Shown piece after piece: positions 49,889 to 59,542 of a DNA stretch of 64,000 nucleotides. This DNA is from JBMNGO01 sp050949885 (GTDB taxonomy: Bacteria > Bacillota > Syntrophomonadia > Syntrophomonadales > Syntrophomonadaceae): contig JBMNGO010000001.1 in NCBI GenBank assembly GCA_050949885.1, positions 124,001 through 188,000 of the forward strand. The letters run 5' to 3'. A model generated the notes under the pieces. That model ran no database searches, was not told the DNA's origin, and was given only the letters and a program-made list of their open reading frames with translations. The position numbers and the translations under genes are program-made. Position 1 is the stretch's first letter, and each line of letters begins with the position of its first letter.

Positions 49889-51144
49889 TGAATACTCCCT
49901 CCAGTAATGATGTGTCTGCGCAGCATGTCTAAACATGATTTTGCGGCTAGTAATCTTATGGTATTACGATCTCCTGCCAACCTCAACTCCTTTACCAGTT
50001 CATAGTCTCCTTCCACCAATGCTATATAAACCAGCCCAACAGGCTTTTGAGCTGAACCGCCTGCGGGGCCTGCAATACCTGTGATAGCCAAGCCGAAGTC
50101 CGCCCCTGATACTTTTCGGATTCCGCGGGCCATTTCCCTTGCCACCACTTCACTTACAGCTCCATATTTCTCCAGGTTTTTGGCAGATACCTCTAATAAA
50201 GCCATTTTGGCGGCATTGCTGTAGGATATGCCAGAACCCCAAAAGAATTGGGAACTGCCGGGAATATCAGTTAAAAGTTTACTCACCAATCCTCCCGTAC
50301 AGGATTCTGCTAAGGCCACGGTTTTATTATTGTTTACCAATAGATACGCTACCCGTTCCACTAGGCTTTCATCATCAAAACCAAAAATACTATTCCCCAA
50401 TCGCTCTTGAATTAGCGAGATGATTTGATCCATTTTTTTCTGACTTGAGGATGGACGATCTCCCTGAGCAGTCAGGCAAATATGAATTTCCCCTTCTTTA
50501 GCCAACAAAGATATACTGCATTCCTCTGAGTCCACCAGAAGATCCTGCAACAGCTCTTCGACCCTTGATTCACCTTGACCAAATATTTTAATAATCCTGT
50601 TTTGTATTCTGCCCTCACCTATAGAGAACTCTTTTTTTAAGAGAGGTTCCACTCCTTCAATAAACATATGCTTCATTTCCTGAGGAGGGCCCGGAAGCAA
50701 CACATAAAGCTTTTGCTCATGCTTTAAATACATGCCGGGAGCTGTTCCCCGAAGATTGCTAATAACTTTAGCTTCCGGAGGAAACATGGCCTGTTTAAGG
50801 TTGCTCCTGGGCATTTCCCTTTTTCGACGCAAAAAGTATGCCCGTATTTGCTCGGCTGCTTCTTTCCTTAATTCCAATTTAAGCCCGGCAAATTCGCTTA
50901 CCGTCTCCTTGGTCACATCATATTTAGTTGGCCCCAGACCACCGCTGGTTATTATCAAATCAGCCGATTCCCTTGACCACTCCAGGATCCTTAACAAATC
51001 TTCGCGACTTTCTGAGACTGTTACTTTCATCACAACTTTGATCCCTAAGGCCTGGAGTCGGGAAGATAAAAATACCGAATTAGAATCAATAGTCGCACCA
51101 GTTAATAGCTCGGTGCCGGTTGAAATAATAGCAGCTGTGGGCAA
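49885..51144 (-). CDS. cinA: CinA-like protein (nicotinamide-nucleotide/ADP-ribose metabolism)
   Basis: 419 residues. An N-terminal MoaB/MogA-like domain (AAIISTGTELLTGATIDSNSVFLS, GGLGPTKYDVTKETV, PGPPQEMKHMF) and a C-terminal amidase domain (LAESCTGGLVSKLLTDIPGSS, GIAGPAGGSAQKPVGLVYIAL). Members act as NMN deamidase and ADP-ribose pyrophosphatase. TTG start with AGGAG upstream. Just before thpR and recA, as often in Clostridia. Confidence 0.95.
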   Translation of the reverse strand: MPTAAIISTGTELLTGATIDSNSVFLSSRLQALGIKVVMKVTVSESREDLLRILEWSRESADLIITSGGLGPTKYDVTKETVSEFAGLKLELRKEAAEQIRAYFLRRKREMPRSNLKQAMFPPEAKVISNLRGTAPGMYLKHEQKLYVLLPGPPQEMKHMFIEGVEPLLKKEFSIGEGRIQNRIIKIFGQGESRVEELLQDLLVDSEECSISLLAKEGEIHICLTAQGDRPSSSQKKMDQIISLIQERLGNSIFGFDDESLVERVAYLLVNNNKTVALAESCTGGLVSKLLTDIPGSSQFFWGSGISYSNAAKMALLEVSAKNLEKYGAVSEVVAREMARGIRKVSGADFGLAITGIAGPAGGSAQKPVGLVYIALVEGDYELVKELRLAGDRNTIRLLAAKSCLDMLRRHIITGGSIH

Positions 51145-51296
51145 AACTTCATCTCCTTAAGCATTTAAGTCTATATTAATTATAAGCATTAAATAGTTAC
51201 CCTAACAGTATTATTGAACTGCCTTCTTGCTTATACTTAATTCTCAATATTTTGAGGCCGTTGTTTATCTACATACGCTACCGGATGGTCCTGAAA

Positions 51297-51320
51297 AGAA
51301 AAAACCGGATTTCTCCGGTT
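51297..51320 (-). terminator. Terminator after the FtsH-like gene
   Basis: On the minus strand AACCGGA-GAAA-TCCGGTT followed by TTTTC. A second pairing CTGGCC/GGCCAG lies just upstream. Confidence 0.85.
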
Positions 51321-51380
51321 GTCTGTTTTAAAGCTGGCCGAAAACCAAAGGCCCAGCAAGGCCAGTTGCCATTCCTGGCT

Positions 51381-52844
51381 CTAAGCCGACTGTATCAGGT
51401 TAGTAAAACGCTGCCGCTCAATAGTTTCTTCTTCCAGCACACATTTTGCGATCTTCTTTAGCAACAGTTCATTGTTGATTAGTAAATCCCTGGTTCTTTT
51501 ATCCAAATCCATAATTATTCCCTGGCATTCCTTATATAAGACCTCGCTAGGGATATTGGTAATGCCCACAATTCCCAGGGATGACAGACCTGATGCAACT
51601 ATCTCCTTGGCTATATTCCATGCCTGGTTAAAATCGTTTTTGGCTCCTGTGCTTCTATCCCCATATATTATTTCTTCGGCAACTGCGCCTCCCAGGGTTA
51701 CCATTATTTGATCTTCCAATTCGCTACGGGTATAAAGGTAGCGATCATCCTGGGGTGACTTGCGCATAAAGCCAAGAGCCCCTCCCCGTGGAACAATAGT
51801 TAGGGAAGAAACAGAACCAGGTTCAAGCAATTCGCTAACTATTGCATGTCCGCTTTCATGTATACTCACTCTTGCCATTTCAGTTTGTGAAGGTTTTTTA
51901 TCCAGCTTCTCCCCCATTATTACCTTATCTATTGCCTCATTAAAATGCTTGATATCAATTTCCTCCGCCTCTTCCCTCATGGCCAGAATTGCAGCTTCGT
52001 TGGCCAGGGTTTCCAAATGGGCTCCGGAAAAACCAAAAGTGGTTCTGGCCACCTCATCCAGAATACTATCGTCTTTTACAGGTTTATTCCGAGTATGGAT
52101 GGACAGAATCTTGCGGCGTCCGGCCTTATCGGGTAAGCCAACTTGCACTTGCCGGTCAAACCTCCCCGGTCTTAAGAGAGCCGGGTCCATCATGTCAACC
52201 CGGTTCGTAGCACCAATCAATAAAATCCTGGGGTCATCATTGGGATTGATGCCGTCCATCTCAACCAATAACTGGTTAAGGGTTTGGTCGTATTCCATAT
52301 GGCTGGCATGGCTTCCTCTTTTGGCCCCCAGTACTTCCAGTTCATCAATAAAGATAATGGTGCTTTTGTAGTTATTGTCAGCCGCTTTCTTCCGCGCATT
52401 ACGGAAGAGCTGCCTCACCCTCTTGGCCCCAACACCGGCATACATTTCGATGAATTCACTTCCTGAGGTAGCAATAAAGGCTGAACTGGTAAAACAAGCA
52501 GCCGCCTTAGCCAGCAGTGTCTTACCTGTACCCGGAGGTCCCACCAAAAGTACTCCTTTTAACGGTCTAACACCCATCCGGGCAATTTCCTCAGGCTTTA
52601 TAATAAACTGCAGAGCTTCTTTGAGTTCCTTAATGGCCGAATCCTGCCCCCCAATATCATCAAAACTTACTGAGGTGTTAACTCCGCTGCCTACTTCCTC
52701 ATATTTTAAATTGCCCTGATTGTGCATAAAAAAATAAAAACCACCTATGATAAGGGCAATAAAGATTAATGGAGTGACATTAATTCCAATAACCGCTAAA
52801 AAAATTATGAATGCTAATCCTGAACCAACTACTGCTTCCTTCAT
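51381..52844 (-). CDS. FtsH-like AAA+ zinc metalloprotease, short membrane anchor
   Basis: ~487 residues from the ATG at 52844 (GGGAGG upstream). Two closely spaced N-terminal helices with almost no outside loop, then AAA+ (Walker A GPPGTGKT at 102-109, Walker B IIFIDELE, SRH NRVDMMDPALLRPGRFDRQ). The M41 protease has zinc site HESGH (329-333) and the Asp of AKNDFNQAW. True FtsH has a ~70-residue outside domain; here it is missing, so this is a paralogue, probably for a special membrane substrate. A 183-residue membrane protein lies 1 bp upstream. Confidence 0.88.
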   Translation of the reverse strand: MKEAVVGSGLAFIIFLAVIGINVTPLIFIALIIGGFYFFMHNQGNLKYEEVGSGVNTSVSFDDIGGQDSAIKELKEALQFIIKPEEIARMGVRPLKGVLLVGPPGTGKTLLAKAAACFTSSAFIATSGSEFIEMYAGVGAKRVRQLFRNARKKAADNNYKSTIIFIDELEVLGAKRGSHASHMEYDQTLNQLLVEMDGINPNDDPRILLIGATNRVDMMDPALLRPGRFDRQVQVGLPDKAGRRKILSIHTRNKPVKDDSILDEVARTTFGFSGAHLETLANEAAILAMREEAEEIDIKHFNEAIDKVIMGEKLDKKPSQTEMARVSIHESGHAIVSELLEPGSVSSLTIVPRGGALGFMRKSPQDDRYLYTRSELEDQIMVTLGGAVAEEIIYGDRSTGAKNDFNQAWNIAKEIVASGLSSLGIVGITNIPSEVLYKECQGIIMDLDKRTRDLLINNELLLKKIAKCVLEEETIERQRFTNLIQSA

Positions 52845-52845
52845 T

Positions 52846-53394
52846 TTAGGCCTCCCTGTCAGCGTTTGTTCTCGTTTCGGGCCGATAACGGTCAAAAATC
52901 TCGTACCAGTACCCGCTGCCGTCTTCTATCTGTAAATAAAGATGCCTTTCATCAACATATAACCTGTAACTAAATCGATCATGATCAATACGGCTGGCCA
53001 TTTCATTCTCCAACCATACAAACCGGTTGTTAGCCAGGGCTTCATAAAGAGCCATTTTTAAACTGCTTTGCAGTTCATCCAATTCCTGAGTGGATTTACC
53101 TTTAACTGCAAGTTTAAATGAACCAGGTTCAATCTTATTACAAATAATTTTCTCTATCTCCAGGTACTCTTTTTGCAGATTGGTGATTTTCTTTAATGAA
53201 ATGTTAATATTGTAAGTCTTGCCATCCTTGGAGACTTGAACTGCTTCCACCGTATCTCTTTCGGCAATGGCTTCCTTTAACGGCTCTTCCACCCCATAAA
53301 CATTGTATAATTTATAACCACCCAGAAAAATTCCCAGCGCAAGAATCAGGGCTACAATGGATATTATTACTCTGAATTCGTCATTTTTGGCCAC
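52846..53394 (-). CDS. Membrane-anchored protein partnered with the FtsH-like protease
   Basis: ~182 residues from a GTG at 53394 (GGGGTGAG 5 nt upstream). One membrane helix (about 8-28: IISIVALILALGIFLGGYKLYNVYG), then an alpha-beta domain with KDGKTYNINISLKKI and YRLYVDERHLYLQIEDGSGYWYEI. No known family. Ends 1 bp before the protease start, so both come from one message. Adaptor or substrate of the protease is a guess. Confidence 0.65.
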   Translation of the reverse strand: MAKNDEFRVIISIVALILALGIFLGGYKLYNVYGVEEPLKEAIAERDTVEAVQVSKDGKTYNINISLKKITNLQKEYLEIEKIICNKIEPGSFKLAVKGKSTQELDELQSSLKMALYEALANNRFVWLENEMASRIDHDRFSYRLYVDERHLYLQIEDGSGYWYEIFDRYRPETRTNADREA

Positions 53395-53471
53395 ATTCTC
53401 ACCCCTTTTCCTGCCCATTATAACATGATTCTTTTTGGCGACTGGCACTTAATATTTGGGAAGTAAGGGAA

Positions 53472-53518
53472 AATAAAGAAACCGGATATCTTCCGGTCCC
53501 GCAAGAATATATCCAGTT
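53472..53518 (-). terminator. Terminator after pgsA
   Basis: On the minus strand AACTGGATAT/ATATCCGGTT (10 bp with one G-U pair) followed by TCTTTATTTT; a smaller inner stem ACCGGA/TCCGGT competes. Confidence 0.75.
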
Positions 53519-53532
53519 TTATGGGATGGAAT

Positions 53533-54072
53533 TTAGATAGGACTGCGAATGGCGAAGTTTTTGAAATACTCAATTCCAGACCATACTGTAATAACCATGG
53601 CCACATATAGAGCCCAGCTGCCTAATGGCAAGTTGATAAATGGTTGATAGCTGCTCTGGAGAATAATGAGCACTACCGCTACTATCTGAGTTACTGTCTT
53701 TATTTTGCCCAGGTGACTGGCAGGTATAACAAGACCCTCTTCGGCCTTAATAGCCCTTAATCCCGATACTGCAAACTCCCGCCCCAGAATAATAATAACT
53801 ACCCAACCGGGAATTCGGCCCAGTTCCACCAGACTAATTAAAGCAGCAGTAATCATGAGTTTATCTGCTAAGGGATCAAGAATAATTCCCAATTTGGTTA
53901 TCTGTTTCCATTTTCTGGCCAAATATCCATCTAAACTGTCCGTTAAGGCAGCAACAACAAAAACCATGGCAGCCAAATAATCTCCATAGGGAATTTTTAC
54001 TAGCAAAATTACTACGAAAATTGGAGTAAGAATGATTCTTAAAATTGTAAGACTATTGGGAACATTTATCAT
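53533..54072 (-). CDS. pgsA: CDP-diacylglycerol-glycerol-3-phosphate 3-phosphatidyltransferase
   Basis: 179 residues. CDP-alcohol phosphotransferase motif D-x2-D-G-x2-A-R-x8-G-x3-D-x3-D seen as TDSLDGYLARKWKQITKLGIILDPLADK. Five to six membrane helices. It makes phosphatidylglycerol phosphate in the membrane. The start ATG lies 20 bp inside the rimO end. Confidence 0.95.
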   Translation of the reverse strand: MINVPNSLTILRIILTPIFVVILLVKIPYGDYLAAMVFVVAALTDSLDGYLARKWKQITKLGIILDPLADKLMITAALISLVELGRIPGWVVIIILGREFAVSGLRAIKAEEGLVIPASHLGKIKTVTQIVAVVLIILQSSYQPFINLPLGSWALYVAMVITVWSGIEYFKNFAIRSPI

Positions 54073-55393
54073 TTACAAATTCTCCAATCAGGTCATAGTT
54101 TCTAACCGCTTTATATTTAACCGGCACCATTTGGCCGGGTAAGAGCTTGGATGAGCTTTTGATAATGGTTAGTCCATCAACTTCAGGGGCTTGAAAATAA
54201 GCCCTGCCAACATAGAGATCGCTTTTGAGGTTATTGGACACCAACACCGTTTCTACATTATTAATTCGGGAAATATTTTTTTCCCGTGTTATATGATTTT
54301 GGAGTTTCAAAATCTGTTCGCGTCTGATAGCCTTGGTTTCATCATCAACTTGATTGGGCATTTTCTCTGCCGGGGTATCTTCTTCAGCAGAAAAGGCAAA
54401 CACCCCCAGCCAATCAAACCTGGTCTCTTTAATAAATCCGTACAACTCTTTATAATCTGCTTCTGTTTCTCCTGGGAAACCTACCATTACGGTGGTGCGA
54501 AGCACCAGGTTATCAATATTTGTTCGGCATTGGGCAATAATATTATTTAAACGATCAAGGCCATGTTTTCTATTCATTGCTTGCAGTATATTGTTGCTGG
54601 CGTGCTGAATAGGAATATCCAGATAAGGCAATACCTTTCTTTTGGTAGCTACTGTTTCAATCAGTTCATCACTGATATGGGCCGGGTGTAAATACATAAG
54701 CCTTATCCACTCTAAGCCCTCAATATCACAAAGTCCCTTTAAAACTTCAACCATTGCATTCTTAATTTTTAGATCTCGTCCATAATCAGCAGTATCCTGG
54801 CCAATAACAGTGATTTCCTTAACATGATTTTGGGCCACTATGGCACGAGCTTCAGCAATAACCTCTCCAGGGGGTTTGGATCTGAATGGCCCCCTGATTA
54901 AAGGGATAGCACAAAATGAACAACGGTTATTGCATCCTTCAGATATTTTTAGGTAAGCAGACCCTGGCGGGGTAGATACTATTCTTGGTCCGGTTTCACA
55001 AAAAACCAAAGAAGGGGGCTCAACCAAATAGACTTTTTCTCCCTGGCTAATCCTGGTTAATACCTTATCAATAGATGTAAAAGATGCAATACCTACGATC
55101 CCGTCAAGTTCCGGTATCTCTTTTTGCAGTTCCTTCCCGTATCTCTGTGCCAGACAGCCTGTGGCAATCAAATAATTGAAATTTTTATCTTCTTTTCTCT
55201 CGGCTAAATTAAGCAGGGTGTCAATCGCTTCCTCTTTGGCCCCGGCAATAAACCCGCAAGTATTAACAATTACTGCCTGAGCATGGTCAAGGGAGTTAAC
55301 GATCCGATGCCCCGCCTTTTTTACTGCTGCCATCATTATCTCAGTATCAACCTGGTTTTTGGAACATCCCAGGCTAATAAACCCAACATTCAC
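54053..55393 (-). CDS. rimO: Ribosomal protein uS12 methylthiotransferase
   Basis: Radical SAM enzyme that methylthiolates Asp of S12. About 446 residues: UPF0004 domain with GCSKNQVDTE and VNTCGF cysteines, radical SAM CNNRCSFCAIP, GFPGETEADY, and a C-terminal TRAM domain. The GTG at 55393 gives the normal N-terminus NVGFISLGC; a TTG 39 nt earlier is less likely. Confidence 0.95.
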   Translation of the reverse strand: MNVGFISLGCSKNQVDTEIMMAAVKKAGHRIVNSLDHAQAVIVNTCGFIAGAKEEAIDTLLNLAERKEDKNFNYLIATGCLAQRYGKELQKEIPELDGIVGIASFTSIDKVLTRISQGEKVYLVEPPSLVFCETGPRIVSTPPGSAYLKISEGCNNRCSFCAIPLIRGPFRSKPPGEVIAEARAIVAQNHVKEITVIGQDTADYGRDLKIKNAMVEVLKGLCDIEGLEWIRLMYLHPAHISDELIETVATKRKVLPYLDIPIQHASNNILQAMNRKHGLDRLNNIIAQCRTNIDNLVLRTTVMVGFPGETEADYKELYGFIKETRFDWLGVFAFSAEEDTPAEKMPNQVDDETKAIRREQILKLQNHITREKNISRINNVETVLVSNNLKSDLYVGRAYFQAPEVDGLTIIKSSSKLLPGQMVPVKYKAVRNYDLIGEFVNDKCSQ

Positions 55394-55437
55394 TGTATGA
55401 TATCCCCACTTCTTACAAGATAAACAGCACAAAATGA

Positions 55438-56142
55438 TTAAAACGGTATTTCCTTTTCTACAACTTCTCCAATTCCTCCCAAAGACTCCATAGGTTCCCC
55501 ATTGTACAAAATATTAATACCGCCAGCGTTGCCGGCTTTCAGGTATAGTGAATCGTTGCCGCTAAATACTTTACTTTCACCTGGCTTTAGTATCCCTGAA
55601 TATACCTCTTCTCCATCAACTACGATTCTCAGCCAGCAGTCCATTACTGCTTGTATTTCAATTTTAGGCGGCTCGTATTCTTCCTGATTTTGATTATTCT
55701 CATCATTGTTGGTTCCAGGTTGCTGTACAGTTGGATTATTGGGCGGAATATCAAGATTATCCGGCCCGGTAAGGATATTGACGATAAAATTGCCGGCTAA
55801 AAGCACAATAATCAAAAATACTGCTGCCGCCGCAATATTTTTCATTATTCCCGGTTCTTCCGTACTTCTCATCTTTTCCGGGATAATTATTGCTTTTTCT
55901 TGAGCCTGCTCCGGGTAGAACTGTTCCTTAAACTGTTTACCCAATTCTTCTTCATCTAAACCAAGAAACCGTGCATATCTCTTAACAAAGCCAGTAGCAT
56001 AAACCTTGGGAGGAAGGCTGGCCCAATCACCTCTTTCGATGGCCTGCAAGTAAAATTTTCTTATTTTTGTTTCTTCTTCTACAGCTTCAAGAGAAAAACC
56101 CTGCTTTTCCCGTTCATGTTTTAGTAATTCACCCAATGTCAT
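55438..56142 (-). CDS. RodZ-like helix-turn-helix membrane protein
   Basis: 234 residues. An N-terminal HTH_25 domain (LGELLKHEREKQGFSLEAVEEETKIRKFYLQAIERGDW...KVYATGFVKRYARFLGLDEEEL), one membrane helix (about 100-118) and a DUF4115-type outside domain. Related to RodZ, which links MreB to wall synthesis; the pgsA-rimO-rodZ neighbourhood is standard for Firmicutes (ymfM). Confidence 0.92.
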   Translation of the reverse strand: MTLGELLKHEREKQGFSLEAVEEETKIRKFYLQAIERGDWASLPPKVYATGFVKRYARFLGLDEEELGKQFKEQFYPEQAQEKAIIIPEKMRSTEEPGIMKNIAAAAVFLIIVLLAGNFIVNILTGPDNLDIPPNNPTVQQPGTNNDENNQNQEEYEPPKIEIQAVMDCWLRIVVDGEEVYSGILKPGESKVFSGNDSLYLKAGNAGGINILYNGEPMESLGGIGEVVEKEIPF

Positions 56143-56174
56143 ATTATCTTCTCCTAACCCATCACTTTCACGCC

Positions 56175-57158
56175 TTAGATCTTAAAATCACCGTTTGGCT
56201 CCATGCTAGTGGCAACCCCGACTCCAATTCTAATAGACTGTCTTAAAGGAAACCCTGATAACAAACCATATAGAACTCCCGCTAACAAAAACGGTAAGCG
56301 ATTATGGGTTTCGAAACTCTGATTAGGAAGCAACGGAAATTCAGCTAGGTTATTATTTCGGATGTATACCAGTACAGTTTTGCCGTCGGTAATAATGGCA
56401 TTCTGTAAGCCTTTCCTGCTCAACTGCAACAGCTGTTCTGAATAATAATTTACATGCTCGGGTCTGTCTGTTCCTAATACGACTAAGTAATATTTTTCTA
56501 AATAATCAGGAATCTTTTCCGGATAGTTTAACATCCGGAAGGAACAGAAATTGGGTAGCCTTTCTTCTTCTTTGTTTAACGCTAGGCTGTAAAACTGCTC
56601 CTGGAACTGCCAGTCGATAATAAGCCATTGGCAATTTAAAAGAACCCATTCACGCTCTTGAAAAGCCCGGAGGTAATAAGCCTGGTCAAAACTTTCCTCA
56701 TATTTTTCGTCACCTACAAATACTCGACGGGCACTCCTTTTATTGGAATAACGTAGAACATTGGTTGTATCTACGTTGAGCTTTTGCAGGTGGTCAAGAA
56801 AAGTACTGCCCAAATGATCATCACCGATTACTGTTACAATTTTAACATTGATCCCGAACCTTGCCAAAGTGTTGCTGACTTCAAAGGCAAATCCAGAGGG
56901 CTTATAATTAATGGTGTTTTTCCCGGTTTCACCGTCAACCAAAATTTGCAGAAATGTTTCTCCAACTACAACCGCCGAAACCTGTTCATTAAAAACATAG
57001 CCCCTACCCATTATATAACCTTTTTTCATAAGGTTGGATATATGTACTGCCACCGATGATCGGGTGATACCAAAGTGCCCAGCAAGGTCTTCCTGGGTGA
57101 TTAAGGGATCCTTTTTTAAAAAATCGTAAATCTCTTTTTCCCGGGCTGTTAAACGCAT
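56175..57158 (-). CDS. Winged-helix plus PfkB-like fold protein, catalytic Asp apparently lost
   Basis: 327 residues. A winged HTH at 1-57 (LTAREKEIYDFLKKDPLITQEDLAGHFGITRSSVAVHI), then a ribokinase-like fold (VVVGETFLQILVDG, NTLARFGINVKIVTVIGDDHLGS). The PfkB active-site signature DTxGAGD is not visible: the matching place reads ETHNRLPFLLAG. It is therefore probably a sugar- or nucleoside-sensing regulator, not an active kinase. ATG start, single gene between ftsK and rodZ. Confidence 0.75.
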   Translation of the reverse strand: MRLTAREKEIYDFLKKDPLITQEDLAGHFGITRSSVAVHISNLMKKGYIMGRGYVFNEQVSAVVVGETFLQILVDGETGKNTINYKPSGFAFEVSNTLARFGINVKIVTVIGDDHLGSTFLDHLQKLNVDTTNVLRYSNKRSARRVFVGDEKYEESFDQAYYLRAFQEREWVLLNCQWLIIDWQFQEQFYSLALNKEEERLPNFCSFRMLNYPEKIPDYLEKYYLVVLGTDRPEHVNYYSEQLLQLSRKGLQNAIITDGKTVLVYIRNNNLAEFPLLPNQSFETHNRLPFLLAGVLYGLLSGFPLRQSIRIGVGVATSMEPNGDFKI

Positions 57159-57217
57159 GGCGTCCTCCCTAAGGCAAGAACCTGGAAATAATCGTTGGTA
57201 TTTTTAAGCATTCATTG

Positions 57218-59461
57218 TCAATAAGTTTTATTTCTCGCATAAAGGTTTTCTAACTGCTGTCTGTCCAGCAGTACTTCTCTTTTTTTGTTGGCATCCAGCT
57301 CAGATACAATTCCTCTTTCTTCCATCATATCTACGATGCGGGCAGCCCTTGCATAACCAATTCTCAATCTTCTCTGTAGGAGTGAAACAGAAGCTTTTTG
57401 ACTATCAACAAATAATTCCACAGCTTCCCAGAATAAATTGTCGTCGCAATCATCATGGGCATTTTCCAAGGAGATTTCCAGTTCCCTGGATTCCATCGAT
57501 TCCTCCGGTGCCAAGGTTTGATCTTTAATATACTGCACTGTCCTTTCAATATCCTGATCAGATACATATGTACCCTGAACCCTTGAAGGTTTTACCGCTC
57601 CCACCGGTAAGAACAGCATATCACCTTTACCCAAAAGTTTTTCTGCCCCGCCGGTATCGATTATAGTACGAGAGTCGGCTTGGGATGATACAGCAAAGGC
57701 TATTCTGGAGGGAATATTAGCTTTTATAACCCCGGTTACCACATCTACCGATGGCCTTTGTGTGGCCACTATCAGGTGCATCCCAGCTGCCCGCGCCATT
57801 TGCGCCAATCGGCAGATGGAATCTTCTACTTCCACAGGAGCAACCATCATTAAATCAGCAAGTTCATCGATTACTATTAAAATATACGGCAGCGGCTCTT
57901 GGGATATCTGGTTATACCTGTGTATATCCCTGACCCCATTTTCAGCAAACAGCTTGTACCTTTTCTCCATTTCGTTAGCCATCCATCGTAGAACAACTGA
58001 AGCTTTCTTCGGATCTGTGACCACTGGGGTTATTAGATGAGGGAGTCCATTATAAACAGTAAGTTCTACCATCTTGGGATCAATAAAAACCATTTTCAGT
58101 TCGGAGGGAGTGGCATTAAATAGCATACTCATGATGATACTGTTTAAGCACACGCTCTTGCCCGAACCTGTGGATCCGGCAATCAATAGATGAGGCATAT
58201 CATCAATCTTGGCTACCACTGGATTTCCGCTAATATCTTCGCCCAGAGCAAATGCCAAAGGGCTCTTCAACTTTTGGAAAGCGGGTGATGAGAGCAGGTT
58301 TCTTAATCCAACGCTGCTAGTCCTACTATTGGGTACTTCAATTCCTATGGCGGATTTTCCTGGAATAGGTGCCTCGATTCTTATACCTGGAGAAGCCAGA
58401 TTAAGCTGTAAATCATCAGTTAAGCTTAATATCCTGCTTACCCTAACCCCGGGAGCCGGTGTAAGCTCGTACCTGGTTACCACCGGTCCACAGCTTACTT
58501 GATTAACTTTTACGCTAATGCCAAAATTGGCAAAGGTGTTTTCCAAAAGGGTTATGCTCTGTTTGATATTCTTTTTGTCAATGACCCTCTCTCCGCCAAC
58601 CAGTGATAATAAATCCAGAGGTGGAATTTGGTAGTCTCCTTTACTTCTGTTCGGATAACGAGTGGGCTTTAAAACAGGGGAAGCAAATTCTTCAATTTGG
58701 CTATCATCCGCCTTTGGGTGGATGGAAGAAATTTGCGGCTCTTTTAGTTTTTCCATCACCGGGTCCGGAAAGTTATTGTTAATGATTACAGATTCGGTTT
58801 TTCTTTGCTCAGGCTCCTTGGGTTTTACTACTACAGGCTCATCTTCATCTATTTCAATAAACATTAGTGATACAAATTTGTTGTAGATAGCCGCGAATAC
58901 CTTAAAAACTGCACCAAATACTTCTGCCAGCGGTTTATTTAGTATCATAACTAGCCCAAGGGAAGCACCAGTCAAAATAAAGAGAAATCCTCCAACTTCT
59001 CCGCCCAGTTTAAGTAATATAGAAGCCAAAAGACCCCCTACTATGCCTCCCCCCATACCTTTTAGTCCTGCTTCCCAGACACTGATGCCTCCAGGAATCC
59101 GGTACAGGCTAAGTCCTACCAGGATAGTAAGAAGAAGAATACTGAGCCCCCACATTCGTATTGACCAAATCTGCCTTTGTATGGCAATGTGGATGGACAT
59201 GATTAATAAAAAATAGGAAAACAGTACTGCTCCTAACCCAAAAATCCTTTCCATCCCTCTTGTAATACCCGTTCCTAAAATACCGATAAATTCTATACCT
59301 GGAGAAAGGCCCTGGATTTGGCTCATGCTAACCCACAAAAATACGGCAAATACAAATATTACAATTGATACAACTTCATTCCTGACCAACTTCAGCGAAT
59401 TATCTATTGGCTTATCCTTTTTTCCGGTTGACCGGGTGTTTTTGTTAACACGGCCCCTCAT
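57218..59461 (-). CDS. ftsK: DNA translocase FtsK/SpoIIIE
   Basis: 747 residues. Four membrane helices in the first ~165 residues, a linker rich in Glu/Lys/Pro, then the motor with Walker A GSTGSGKSVCLN and Walker B ILIVIDELADLMM, RPSVDVVTGVIKANIPSRIAFAVSS, and a C-terminal gamma winged helix (LLQRRLRIGYARAARIVDMME) for KOPS/SRS reading. It moves chromosome ends through the closing division or spore septum. Confidence 0.95.
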   Translation of the reverse strand: MRGRVNKNTRSTGKKDKPIDNSLKLVRNEVVSIVIFVFAVFLWVSMSQIQGLSPGIEFIGILGTGITRGMERIFGLGAVLFSYFLLIMSIHIAIQRQIWSIRMWGLSILLLTILVGLSLYRIPGGISVWEAGLKGMGGGIVGGLLASILLKLGGEVGGFLFILTGASLGLVMILNKPLAEVFGAVFKVFAAIYNKFVSLMFIEIDEDEPVVVKPKEPEQRKTESVIINNNFPDPVMEKLKEPQISSIHPKADDSQIEEFASPVLKPTRYPNRSKGDYQIPPLDLLSLVGGERVIDKKNIKQSITLLENTFANFGISVKVNQVSCGPVVTRYELTPAPGVRVSRILSLTDDLQLNLASPGIRIEAPIPGKSAIGIEVPNSRTSSVGLRNLLSSPAFQKLKSPLAFALGEDISGNPVVAKIDDMPHLLIAGSTGSGKSVCLNSIIMSMLFNATPSELKMVFIDPKMVELTVYNGLPHLITPVVTDPKKASVVLRWMANEMEKRYKLFAENGVRDIHRYNQISQEPLPYILIVIDELADLMMVAPVEVEDSICRLAQMARAAGMHLIVATQRPSVDVVTGVIKANIPSRIAFAVSSQADSRTIIDTGGAEKLLGKGDMLFLPVGAVKPSRVQGTYVSDQDIERTVQYIKDQTLAPEESMESRELEISLENAHDDCDDNLFWEAVELFVDSQKASVSLLQRRLRIGYARAARIVDMMEERGIVSELDANKKREVLLDRQQLENLYARNKTY

Positions 59462-59542
59462 GCCCTATCGCTCCCAAATCACATTTATTTAATAAGGAAC
59501 CCGGCGTTAAGCCTAAGAAGGCAATCCACTATTTTCATTTTA

